A DNA stretch of 64,000 nt, taken from Ziziphus jujuba (taxonomy: Eukaryota > Streptophyta > Magnoliopsida > Rosales > Rhamnaceae). The notes below the pieces were generated by a model that did not search any database, had not been told where the DNA came from, and was given only the letters and a program-made list of their open reading frames with translations. Where the stretch lies: positions 7,253,001 to 7,317,000 of the forward strand of contig NC_083388.1 of NCBI RefSeq assembly GCF_031755915.1. The letters are read 5' to 3'. Shown here piece by piece: positions 35,188 to 47,232 of the stretch. Position 1 is the first letter of the stretch, and each line of letters opens with the position of its first letter. A program made the position numbers and the translations under genes.

Positions 35188-38100
35188 TTCCATTCCTACC
35201 ATCCAAGTATGATTTGAGATGCTTGCTTCTAATAAGAATATCAAACTGGAAGGAATGAGATAACTAGGCCAATACTGCATAATCGATAGAACCCAAGAAT
35301 TGAAATGAAAATGAAATTAGATGCAGAAAATTTTCTTCCAAAAGATACAAAAATAACCACAAAACCATTGTGTGAAAAAAAGTGATCCATGTACTGAAAG
35401 GTGGACAATCTAGGTCAGTATGTGCAACTAAATTTATGCATTTGAAAGAGTACCTTGAAATCATCTGAATGGGGAATTTGCACAAGTAGCAAAAGAACCA
35501 TAGCCCGCCATTAGAAATGTTTTATAGCCAGGATGATTCTGAACAAGGCAGAACCAGATTATGTTTATGAGAAAAATTTAGAAGAATGAATATTTTCTTA
35601 CCATCAGTAATGTTCAACATAAACAAATGTGGATCTTCTGGATGTCCTTTTATCTCTTTCGCCCTTGCATAATCTGCCCTTCCACCAAGAGCATTCCAAA
35701 ACACATCAGGTTCACTCCCTTCCCTCACTGATATGGGTTGCCATGTTGACTGCAAATGGCATTAAGAGAAATTGGTGTTTTGAACAAATAAATATAGTGA
35801 AGCCAGTGAAAATAAGGCAAGTTAAATACATTTATGAGCTCCACCATTCTGTCAAGCAGATCATGGTCTCTGGTTGATGAGAGACTCCCAATCCAGGTGA
35901 AGACAGATGTTCCAGCTTGCAGGATATAACAGTAGGACGAGTTCAGTGAAGTTGAAACCTGCAACAGTTGCATTGCATGAACCATCACTGATCAAATCAC
36001 AGGGACATATTTTGGCTGCTAAAACACGACAAAAAGAAAGCAACACATTTTCAGATGAGGTTCCATTTTAAACATATCCCAGGCCCCAAACGAGAGATTA
36101 AAGGTGTCATCATATATACATCCCCATGATCAACTTACTTGTTCAACCTGGATGGCTTGCATATTACTAGGACTTGTCCCTTGAACACGGAAAAGAGCTA
36201 TCTTGCTTTCATCATAAGTCTCATCTGCAATACCTTTTTCTATTATGAGTTTCTTGTATCCTGCACTCTTGCCTCCCTACAAGAAAGACATGATAAAATC
36301 CAGAAGATTCCATGTACAATATACTTGAAATAAAAACAATATTTATTAATTTATTTTTTTAAAAAGTGTGAGGTAGAAACCTTGAAAATAATTAATGTCT
36401 GGAAAATAAAAAAGAACTGAACTGGCTCCTTATCCTGTACAACCTGTGCCTGAACATGAAACTTGTGAAGTAAATAACAAAACTAAATGCAGCAAAGTTA
36501 AGAAGTCAATAGAATAAATGCAGAAAGAGTGTCACAAACTAACATATATTGAGAAGGAGATGCATTATACTTCAAAATCTCTTACTTAGCATGTAGATTC
36601 TGGTTAATCATATAAAAACAATATCATAATCACTTTAGTATTTAAACAAATAATATGCAAGCTATGAATATAGGACTAACCAAAACAGGATTTCCCCTGG
36701 TTGAATCAGCAATGACATTCATATGGGAGATAGCATCCCTTCTATCTTCCTGCATCCAGGGGATGAAATTAGATAAAAAATCAAATAAAGATTAAGGATC
36801 ATAATTTCATTACAGTCTGTTGTTCTAGACTGTCTGAAATCAGAAATACTGCAGAAGGTCTCAACATATTTTGGGATGTTTCAGTCCCCTATAACACTGA
36901 TTGGTTGTTTAACCCAAAAAAAATAAAAATAAATAAATAAATTAAATTATTATTTCTGATCTAAAAATGATATATTTACCAAGGGCTACCAAAAATTAAA
37001 TAATTGTTCCAGAACATTAAAAAGATAAGAAAATTTGCAAAATTAGTTGACTGGGTGCTAAATTTTAGGGCTTGCAACATAAATAAAAAAGTTTGCTTGA
37101 GAAACTAGAACTTTGCCCGTTATTCTAGTTCTAGTAGTAGAAGGCAATTCTCCGAACCATTATTCATGTTGAAAATATAACATACTAAAACCAGTTAAAA
37201 CAGCCTTATGTTTCAGGTGGACAAAATACATCTAATCAATAATCATGCAGGACAAACCATGCTTACCATAACACTCCCACGTCCAATCCATGCATAAAAT
37301 AGATTCTCATCCCTTTCATCACTAGGGTACGTATATTGCAAAATATAGCAATCACTGCTGAAAAGCTTTTTCTGTTCTGGACCTGGAATAAGGGACAATT
37401 CATTGTCATCTACCCACCAAACCTGACATGGTAACAATTGCATCAGAACAAGGTAAAGGAACAGAGAGTTTAGCACAAAAAATCTAAAGAAAGCAAGCCT
37501 CTTTAGTAAAAAACTACTTTTAGTGTGCCTCTGCAATCTATAAGTGGCTGCACATCTTCTTCAGGTAGCTCTTTCACTTCATAACCGTGCTGCTTGAATA
37601 TGGCTGGAAAAGTAAATTAAATAATCATTACAATGTACAAAAACTGCATGGCTACAGTTGCAATACCCATGTATATATTTTTTTTTTCTTTTGATGGAAT
37701 CAAGTTGGTGAAGGAGGGTAAACCTGCTACTTTTTCTCGACCTTCTTCATACAGCCGGGGCGCAACCATTTGAGGCCAATTATCAAAGTATGACCTAAAT
37801 TTGGCGGTTTCCAACCCTTCAGTTATCGAAGTTAGATGGGTACCAGCTGACCTGTCTTGACTTCTGAGGAATTCCTGTGAGTAGCAATAATCAAACAGAA
37901 AAACTGCTCTTATGAGTACCTGTGACCACAAATGGTCAGCTACATTCATCAAAGACATGGCTTTACATGTACTACAATGGAGTATATACTTTGTTTTACA
38001 GATCAAAGTGTCCTATCACTATCAATAACATGTAGTATGTGGCTTGCTAGAAGAAAAAAGATAGCCTTCTCTGAACAAAACTGCAACCCCTTAAACTATC

Positions 38101-41100
38101 TCATATAAGACCGATGTCAAAGAACATTTCCTATTTCAATAAGTAAAAACAGTGTTGGTGATAGCAATGACAAGAATAATGAATTTGATAATTCACACTT
38201 GATTACTAAAAATTATAGGTTGGCCTCAGGAATCTCTTTTTTTTTTTTTTTTTGAACTTTCCATAAAATTTATCTATCCCAAAGCTACATTGTGGGGTGA
38301 GGAAGATAAAAATAGGTGGATAGTGGGAAGAGAAAGAAAGAGAAAATAAAGGAATTCTTACTTCTGTTGATGAGATTGAGGTCTTCCGTTCTGTTATTGA
38401 CGTCTGTCTTCCCATCCAAACAAAAATCTCATCATCACAGTCCAACATATAGCACTTGTCTGGCTCAAGCATTTCTTTACTTAATGAATTATTTCCACTT
38501 TGACATAGTTTACCCTGGGTGGTTATCCTGTTAACAATAAAAAGTGCAAGATTCCAGAAAAAGGCACATATCAAATTTAAAAAAGAAAGACAGGAAAAAG
38601 AAACACAACTCACTAACATTCTAGATCTGACCAGAACAAATTAGCAGAGTAATTAGCAATATTAGGCAAGTCGACCATCCTGAACAGCATGGCATCCATA
38701 AATTTAGGTAAGTTATTGGACCACAAAAATCTTTGCTAACAAATTTGTAGGGGTTTTCCTTTTACCTTCGGCTGAATTACATGGATCTGAACAGTACCTA
38801 AGGAGTGTGAAAGCACAGAGGTCTATAATACAACAGAGTGGGTAGACAGTACTTATGTGAATAATCATCTTTTCTCACTTTGATAAAGCATATGGCTGGT
38901 CGGTTTTCTTAAGTAAGCTGTCTAGTTTCTATACTAGCATAGATGCATCCCCATAGATTAGGCTGAAGCTCACCAGAACAGTTTTGCAGATGATGTATTA
39001 GACTGATTTTGAATAGAAGAAGGTGAGTCCTTTGGAATGGGAGCATAACCACCAAACAAACTCCAGAATTCACCAACATCAGGATCACCAACAAATTTTC
39101 CATCCTCTGCAGCACTTGAAAAATTACCAATTACAATATGTTTCCTTAAAGAAAAGAGAATTGCAATGGAGGTGGAGGAAGATCCCAACCTACAGTTGCC
39201 ACCTGACAGTTGCCACCATGCTTAGTATCTTTGACGTACTGCACAACCTCCAAAGCTTTAGCTCTTTCTTGTATGCTAGAGTTGCACCCACTAAAGAGGA
39301 ATATTTTTGATGCAGTATCAAGAATGAATACGTCATTGTGATTCAATGATGACCGAGAAAAAGGCACCTGGTAAGCATGAACATCATAGTCAATAATCAA
39401 CATAAATACAACAGTAGGTACATAATAGTGGATGTGAAAAATGAAACAATCTCATCATCAAAAACATAAAAATTATGGTCTTGGTACTGTCTTTAGAATT
39501 GATTATAGGCAAGAATATGCAAAGCATGTTAAACATGATGAAATCATCATTTTATTTTTTAGATATTGATTATAAAAAATAATAATTATTACAGCAATCA
39601 GTGAGGAAAAAATGACATGAGTTACAATTCTAAAACAGAAATCAGTAGTCACATCACAAAAGAAAACAAGCTTACCTCTTTAACACGAACAACATGGTCT
39701 CCCTTGCATGTTAACATGCTGACTTGATATTTTTCATCATGTAACTGCCCTTTTTGTGAAGTATATACACCTTCAATAGGTATAATGCAGGGTTTGAAGT
39801 ACGACAAAAACTTCCCTGTTTCTTGGCCTTGGATTTCCCTATATTGCACGGTGCAGGACCCTAGGATTGCATCTAGTTCAAGTGATTTATCTGATGCAAA
39901 CACTGAGTCTTCCTGCAAGTACAGTAAACAATCTTAAATCAGTGTGAAAAAGATGTGAGTGATCATCATCAAATGTTTGTCCAAGTTTTATGTACAGCAA
40001 CCACTTTAAATTCTTTTTATTAAATCATCAAAACCAAATATCTTCATGAAAATTGTCCCAACTGAAAGTAAATGTTCCTCTCATCAAACTTTAAGGTGAA
40101 AACTTCATAGTACAACAGCATTAAATACAGGACTATCTCATAGGTATCCTTCTTAAACCATTACTCATTTTCCATTCCCTTTTCAAGTCTAAAGGGGAAG
40201 TTGAATTTAGAACTGGAAATTTCATCCATCAAGCGACAATGATTTTAAACCTGATACTTTCTTTCAAAAGAATCCAGGTCATAGTGAAATAGTATTTCCT
40301 ACCTACGAATTGTCATCTGCAGTCAATATACTATAAGAGCTGGCGACTATCTACCTTTAAATAGTGAACTCTAAGAAATTTTTTTTTTTTTTTTTAGATT
40401 TTCATTTAGTCATGGAAAACTCAAGCACAAGGAAAAAAAACAACCTTGCAGGCATCATTTCCAAGCCAATAGTGTACATCATGCTGTGGAGCTCCACTTT
40501 TCGGCAAAGTTGTCTGCCCCATATGATAAACAGGAAAAAAAAATGTCAGATTCATCCATACAAGGAAATGCTCATATAATATAATGGATATTCCACTACC
40601 ACCTTGCAGCATTCTTAAACTAATCTTATCAGAACTAAAATAAACTACAATTGACAATAAGTGAATTCCAGAAGAAACATTAAATCTCCATGATGTCTGG
40701 TAAAATGTAACAAGTGAACTTGGTCAACAAAATATAATTGAAATTGTTCATGGCTTCTAAAATGGAGAAAATAGGCAAAACTAATGAGAACTTACATGCA
40801 AAACTATATATGCACTTCCACAATAAAATTTCCCATGTGAAGACTTTGGTATGGAAACCAACCGGAGGTTCTCAACACACCAAATTTCTAAGCCACTAGC
40901 GGAAGAAGGATAAGGAATCGCAAACACTTTTGATTGGACAAACAAGACATAGTCAAGTATCAATATTTAAAACTAATCAGCAGAACAGATCTGTATAATT
41001 TGATAGCATAAGTGTCTACTCACTATGCATAAAATATTGGTTGCCACTAGCCAACAAAGGTTGATTACATAAAAAGAACAATGGTGTGTATAGCTATATC

Positions 41101-41519
41101 TTTAATAAATTCTATTATCAAATGTCCAACATACATAATGCTGGCAGCAATCAAGTGTTTGTACGAGATAATTGCTTGCACTAAGCATTAGACTTTAGGT
41201 ACTTGTAATACCATTCAGAAATGTGCTGAGGCCACAATTAGACAAGTGATAGTTTTTTATATATATTGTACAGGCAATTTCAGAAACCAAATTAACCCGT
41301 AGGCTAATCCTTTTGGTGACATATTAAGTCACTGGAACATCACTTAGTTTATTAGAAGATTAAAGTTTTTCTACGACCAACAAAATAAATTAAACACAAA
41401 GCACGATGTAACTTGTTAAGATCATGACTAAATGCAGTGATGAAGAGACATGTAAAAGGATACGCTTTTGCTCCTGCACCCTGGAATTCTAACTCTGCGT
41501 CTTTAGAGTAAAGAGACAT
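32274..41519 (-). CDS. VLN1: Villin, VLN1-like actin-binding protein
   Basis: I traced 22 coding exons on the minus strand: 41464-41519, 40796-40895, 40445-40513, 39676-39912, 39190-39367, 38974-39106, 38362-38527, 37724-37874, 37518-37603, 37267-37422, 36681-36749, 36381-36449, 36139-36276, 35830-35958, 35602-35749, 35454-35464, 34545-34685, 34111-34236, 33451-33513, 33040-33220, 32675-32856 and 32274-32387. All have GT-AG borders and fit in frame, giving 900 residues. Gelsolin repeats are recognisable ([73 protein letters not shown]), then a Ser-rich linker, and a complete C-terminal villin headpiece ending [17 protein letters not shown]. Plant villins bundle actin filaments in the cytoplasm; Arabidopsis VLN1 does so without calcium regulation. 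Length and block order match VLN1 better than VLN2-5. A 5' UTR intron is likely (donor near 42859, acceptor near 41568). Confidence 0.92.
35454..35464 (-). other. 11-nt coding microexon of VLN1
   Basis: The preceding exon ends one base into a codon and the following exon starts in phase 0 with VKEIYNF. The 11-nt segment, flanked by CAG and GTACTC on the minus strand, supplies exactly the missing two bases plus three codons (D-D-F-K). Without it the frame would break, and villins need residues at this point. Confidence 0.8.
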
Positions 41520-41626
41520 TGCACAGCTCTGGAACTCCACAAAACAACCACGATAATTGAAAAAATTCTGCAGTGCAAAATCTGTACTTATAGAAAAACA
41601 AGAAACATATAAGACCTTGAACTCTC

Positions 41627-41700
41627 TCTCTATCTCTATCTCTCTCTCTCTCTCTCCCCCCACCCCCCCCCCCCCCCCTTCTTCTTTCTCTCTCTCTCTG
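41627..41700. repeat. (CT)n with a run of 16 C in the VLN1 5' region
   Basis: Two CT-repeat arms flank six C (41656-41661), one A and sixteen C (41663-41678). On the VLN1 coding strand this is a poly-G/GA tract, located in the likely 5' UTR intron. It is unusual in such AT-rich DNA and prone to length variation or assembly error. Confidence 0.85.
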
Positions 41701-44261
41701 GGTTTTATAAAGAATTGAAATATCTAATAAAGTTTAAATCTATATTTTTATGCAACAGCAATTATTAATAGTAAATATAACTTATTGCATCAGATGCTCT
41801 CATTTGGAACATACACAATTCACAATTCAATCTTGACGCTACATAAGAAAAAGCATCATAGGAAAATGGAATCTATCTAAAGCATTCCTCATGGACAGTA
41901 ATAAGTCTGCAAATTTAATGCAAAATGAGTTCATCAGTAATTTTACGTACTGATAAATTAGGATTTCCACAAGCATCGTTCTTTCATTTGATTAGTTAAG
42001 TAATTAATAACATTTTCTTTTCTCTCAACATTTTGATGAGTGCTTATGTTCTTTGAAACTTATCGAGAAGAGGAGTAACAACAACATGATTCCACAGATC
42101 CTTACACAAAGAGGACAATAACAAACTTTGACAAGAAAGAAAAGATATAACTATGTAAACAGATGCATGCTGGATCAGTATCCGTGATTCAATAACCCGC
42201 TTTTAATGTGTAAATAATTTAAGTTTGCATTTTCACTGCATATTCACTTAGCATCATTTGCCTGGACTGCTACTCATTCTCAGGAAGATATATGAACGGG
42301 TAAAAGAACCTCCATTCACCACAATCAACAAATATATGTGCTTCATAACCTATAGCAGTTTGGTAGTTTACTGGTTAACAAGTTACGAGCACTCAAACAA
42401 ATTATCAAAGCAAAAGGGTATGACGATGTTGGCAAATATATTCCAAACACCCAAGAACAAAATCAAAGTAAACAAACTGATCTTAAGAAGAACAGAGTAC
42501 TTAGCCAGTTCCTCAAACAACTTTTACCCAGAATAATAATAATAATAATAAACAAATATATCTGCAACATTGCCATACCCTTTTGCTTAGATCATTTAAC
42601 AAGTACTCAGAACTTTTTAACCAGTCAAACTACCAAACCGCTATAGGTTAAGAAGCAGCTAATCTGCTAATATTGAATAAGAACTATGATAGTAAAAATC
42701 TCACATAAACAACACGAATCCAAGAAAGCAGAACTGGGAATTAGAAGTCAAATACTGCATCGACATCTAAACAAGAATCCAAATGAAAAGGATGCGGAAG
42801 AAAGAAATAAACAAACAGCAAGTATGAAAATGAGTAAGTAAACGTTTTTTTTTTTTACCTGTTATATTTTTCTGGACATGGGTTTTGATGGATCCAATGG
42901 AAAATTGATTTTGTTTGTTGTTATTGTGCAGAAAATACAAATAGAGGGAATACTAAGTTGGGAATATTCCTAATTTCCTTACCACCCTGACCCTTTGAAA
43001 ATTATATGAAAACAAAAAGAGAAAGAGAGAGTGTTTGGAAATAGATTAGAATGCAAGAAAGTAGATAAGTGGTTTAGGCAACAGCATTAAAAAGGTAAAA
43101 AGGAGACAAACAAAAGCATGCTTGTCTTTCTTTCTTTTTTTTCTTTTTTTTTTAAATTTTTTTTTAATTTTTTTCCCAACCGTCCAGCTAACAAGGGACC
43201 CACTTTCTGAGTGAAAGGAAATGGTGAAAATGAAGGAGCTTAAGGTCGTAGCCGCTGTGTAGATCGTCGTTTTCTTGCCGGACGTCGTCGTCGTTTTCGT
43301 GCATGTGACTGATATTTTCCCGCTCCTTTGGATTTCAAGATTTCAACTTTGTTCAAGGATTTACTCCACATTAATCGTTTTCCAACTTTTTTTTTCTTTT
43401 TTTTTTTTTATCAACAAAATAATTTTTAAAAAAAATTATAATATATATATATATATATTCGTTTCTGTAGTTAGAGAGTTCTCTTTTTATCCTTTTCTGA
43501 GTATTCTGAATCCTATACAAGTACATAGCTACAATGAAATATATCGGTTTTCTTTTATTATTATTTTTTTAATTAACAAGATTATCATATAATTTTCCCA
43601 AAAAATTATTTTTATATTTTTGTTAAATAATTTAATTTTGTAATTTAGCAATAATTTTAAATGTTATTCTAATTAAATTTAACGAAATAAATGCATATTT
43701 TATATTTAAATATGTAAAAAAATATTATTGGTCAACACAAATGAAAGAAATATAGACTATTATTACAATTATTTAGATTTTTTTTTTGGCTTCAATATTT
43801 AAATTAATTTTTAAGCACATGCTAAAAAAATGTATTTATGACGAATAAAGTAAAGACCAATGAAACTATCACGAAATTTTAAGAAATATGTAATAATGTT
43901 AAAACAAAAAAAAAAACACGTTACTTTAATTTTCCAAAAATAATCTTTATAAAAGTTTGTCTTAGTATTTAAAATTTCATTCTCGTTAAGAAATTTTTTA
44001 ACCACTTGCGGTCTTCATGTATCAACCAAATTTATATTAATTTAATCGTTCACTAATATATATAACATTTATTTAATTTTGAAAAGAATAACATTCATTT
44101 TTAGACCGTTTAAATTTAATATTAATATTAATTTCATTTTTACAACTAGTAAAATTGATAATAAAATAATAGTAATAATAATAATAATAAACAATAATAA
44201 TACTGGTCTCAAGCTTACAGAATTCGAAGACGGTGACAGGAAGGGACGAAGAAGAACGCAA

Positions 44262-44280
44262 CAGAGAGAGAGAGAGAGAG
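44262..44280 (+). repeat. GA repeat abutting the start codon of the RRM-CCCH gene
   Basis: About nine GA units end at the base directly before ATG (44281), so the repeat is part of the 5' leader. Confidence 0.9.
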
Positions 44281-46414
44281 ATGAATCCACTAACCCTAGT
44301 GAAACGGATACAGAACATAAATTCGAAAGAAGCGGCTTTAGGGATCTCAGATGAAGCATCATGGCATGCCAAGTACAAAGACTCCGCTTATGTCTTCGTC
44401 GGCGGTATTCCCTTCGATCTCACCGAAGGCGATCTTCTTGCCGTCTTCGCTCAGTACGTCTTTTCTTTTTCCCCCATTTTAATGGATTTATTTCCTTGTA
44501 TTCTTTATATATATATATATATTTATGTATATGTTTTTTGTGTTGTTTGCTAAATTCTTCAATTGGGTTTCCAGATACGGAGAAGTTGTGGACGTTAATC
44601 TTGTTAGAGACAAAGGGACTGGTAAATCCAAAGGTTTTGCTTTCGTTGCTTATGAGGATCAGCGAAGTACGAATCTTGCTGTAGGTTTGTGTCTCTTGCT
44701 TTTCCCTTCCTTGTGTAAGTCAGGTGTTTGAGAAAATGTCTAAGTAACTCTTACCTTATCAAGACAAGGTTGTTTAGTTTATTTGTGTTTTTGGGTTGTT
44801 TTGGAATTTTTCAGATAACTTGAATGGAGCTCAGATATTAGGCAGAATTATTAGAGTTGATCATGTCAGCAAGTACAAGAAGAAAGAAGAAGAAGACGAA
44901 GAAACGGAGCAGAGGAAGAGGGAGGAACGGGGTGTGTGCCGTGCTTTTCAGAGAGGAGAATGTACTCGTGGAGCTGGATGCAAATTTTCTCATAATGAGC
45001 AAGTAAGATCAAACGTCATTTGATTATGCCAGTAGTATATTCTTGCTGTGTTGGTTAATTTATTATTAAAAATTGTACCTTGATTATCTTAATATTATTG
45101 CTAGCTACCTGTATAAACTTTTTACCAAGGACTACTTGTATAATCTGTACTAAATCCGTGCAAGCGTAACATTCTGCTGCTACCACACTTATAGGACCCT
45201 AAATAGTAAGAAGCCACTTACAAATCTAGATTGAACTCTTGATCTAATATTCAATAATTCATTTATTTCATATTTGATGATAATTTAAACACCGTCAACT
45301 TATGTCATTTCCAAATTCTATTGGACGTATGGCATACACTGTGTGGTAGGATTTGAAAATTTCTCGTCTGAGACAGTTATTAAGCTCTTCCCCAGTAGTG
45401 GGGAGATTGTTGTTAATACTGATTTTAGTAATCCTTATTGAATTGCCAAGTTGAAGGCATGGTGATTGTCCTAATGATTTCTTCGTTTGATGAAGTCAAG
45501 GTGTTTTAAAGCATGTGGATCAAAGAACCTTAAACCTGACTTATGCAAAGAATCATTTGTTTAACTTTTAAAGCTCTTTACCTCCCTATTTTATGCTCAT
45601 ATGTTTATCCATGCTTTCATCTGTTTGTACTTAGAGAGCTGCAAACACAGGATGGGGCCATGATGACAAAGAACCAAGGTGGGGACATGACAAATTTGAC
45701 GGTCCAAAAATGGGTGATAGAAGATCTGGCAACTTACCATCAAATAATGTTCCAGAGCATCCAGCAAAAGGAGGTTTTAGCATTGGTAATAAAGATTCAA
45801 GCTTTAAAGCAAGGGGCAATGGAGCATTGGAAAGCCAATCCAAGCAGATTGATACGAGAGATGAAAAGAGATTAGGAAGTTATGGCAACACTGATGACTT
45901 TGATCGGAGGAGTAGAGATCATGATACAAGGGAAGGAAAAAGATCTAGGAGGCACATTGATGATGAATTTCAGCCAAAATCCAGAGAAGATCATGATAGG
46001 AGAGATGAGAAAAGATTGAGAAGGCATGGTGCTGATGATGAACATGTGGAGAAGTCAAGAGAAGATATTGATAGGAGGGAAGAAATGAAACCAAGAAGGC
46101 ATGATGATTACGAGTATCAACCTAAGTCAAGAGAAGATCACTATAAGAGAGAAGAAAAGAGATCAAGAAGGCACAATGATGATGACTTCCAGCCAAATTT
46201 GAGAGGAGAACAGGATAAGAGAGAAGGACAGAATTCTAGAATGCGTGATTATGATCAAATTGAGCCAAAGTCTAGAGATTTGAAATCAAGAGAGGTTAAT
46301 TATAGGAGGGAAGAAAAGAGATCAGGCAGGTATGATGATGATAAATATGAGTCAAAGTCTCGGAAAGATTATGAAAGAAGTGAGGATAGGAGATCAAGAA
46401 TCCCAAAAGCATGA
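44281..46414 (+). CDS. RRM and CCCH zinc-finger splicing factor (C3H42/RBMX2-like)
   Basis: Four exons: 44281-44453, 44575-44684, 44815-45002 and 45635-46414, giving 416 residues. The N-terminus MNPLTLVKRIQNIN and SWHAKYKDSAYVFVGGIPFDL are hallmarks of the Snu17/RBMX2 family. The RRM covers about 36-112, with RNP2 YVFVGG (37-42) and RNP1 KGFAFVAY (77-84). A CCCH finger follows: C136, C144, C150, H154 (C-x7-C-x5-C-x3-H). The C-terminal half is a very charged Arg/Asp/Glu/Lys region made of about six imperfect 24-residue repeats. Yeast Snu17/Ist3 belongs to the RES complex of the activated spliceosome; a nuclear splicing role is inferred. The closest plant protein I know is Arabidopsis zinc finger CCCH domain protein 42 (At3g47120). 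The gene converges with the CBM20 gene. Confidence 0.92.
45890..46400 (+). repeat. Coding tandem repeats of about 72 nt in the RRM-CCCH gene
   Basis: The translated units run SREDHDRRDEKRLRRHGADD, SREDIDRREEMKPRRHDDYE, SREDHYKREEKRSRRHNDDD and so on, with about six copies decaying towards both ends. The period is about 24 residues. Confidence 0.8.
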
Positions 46415-46642
46415 ATTAGGATCCTATCTCGGAGAAAACTAAACAGAGTGGGATAAATTGCTAACCGTGGTAGGATGTCCTCTACCCATAATCAAATGGG
46501 AGAGTGATCGCTGGCATAATTGGACGGGCAAGGATTTTAAAGGATTCAGATTGATACGCTTAACTAGTTTGTCATGACTTGTATGTATCAAGATCATATT
46601 TGTTTCCTCTCTTTTTTTTTTTCTTTTTTTTTTCTTTTCTCT

Positions 46643-46679
<37 letters not shown>

Positions 46680-47232
46680 CCCGAATTGAATGAATCTGCC
46701 ATTTACTGGTGCTTGAGGCCCTTTTTTTCAGGTAATCTGTTTATATAACAAAGCTCTCCCAAATTAGTTTGATATGAAGCTCTCAAAAAAGTCAACATTT
46801 GGTCAACCAGTGCAGAGAAAGCTGGGAATTGCAAAATCTTAATGAGTTCAACACAAGTCGTTTTGGTTACAGAACTAATAAATCAATGTATCCGCAAAAA
46901 CAAGGCTAAATCACCAAATCAAGATTTGAATTTGACATCTACCTCGTCTTCATTCTCATTTATCCATGATTGATGTCATAATATTGCTTAGATGCAAAAT
47001 CACGAGAATGTGTTGTCAATAAGAAAGTATGCCAAATGCTGGAGGGTTGGCACTGAAACAAATGCATTAAAGAAAGAGGGCATTCCGGCAAAACCTCAAA
47101 ACCATGGTCATATTTACATTAATTGGCTCCTCATTGTCCGAATCATGAAGCTGATAAGCACAGCAATTTTTGGATTCTCATTAACGTGAAACAACTAACG
47201 AAATGAAAGGCTTAATTGATCAAAAAGTAGTC
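46415..47232. other. Convergent 3' region with a long poly-T tract
   Basis: 818 bp between the stop codons of the RRM-CCCH and CBM20 genes. It contains mixed T/C tracts from 46608 and an uninterrupted run of 34 T at 46646-46679. Both 3' UTRs should lie here. A Lys-rich ORF on the other strand is only the poly-T read backwards. Confidence 0.6.

Larger units (their letters stand above)
41520..44280. promoter_or_regulatory. Divergent intergenic region of VLN1 and the RRM-CCCH gene
   Basis: 2.76 kb between two divergent start codons. The VLN1 side probably contains a short 5' UTR exon (about 42859-42940, minus strand, ending in AACAG before GTAAAA) and a 1.3-kb UTR intron. The middle (43130-44220) is AT-rich with T-runs and (AT)n at 43440-43459. 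The right end is the 5' leader of the RRM-CCCH gene, which finishes in a GA repeat. Confidence 0.5.

Noticed and set aside
38641..38695. A second acceptor-donor bounded segment on the minus strand ending TTGTTCTG before GTCAGA, a possible VLN1 exon
   Set aside because: The frame and sequence are already closed by the exon at 38974-39106, which ends KLFW and joins the next exon exactly as expected for villins.
46439..46702. A Lys/Glu-rich minus-strand ORF
   Set aside because: It is the poly-T/CT tract of the convergent 3' region read on the other strand.
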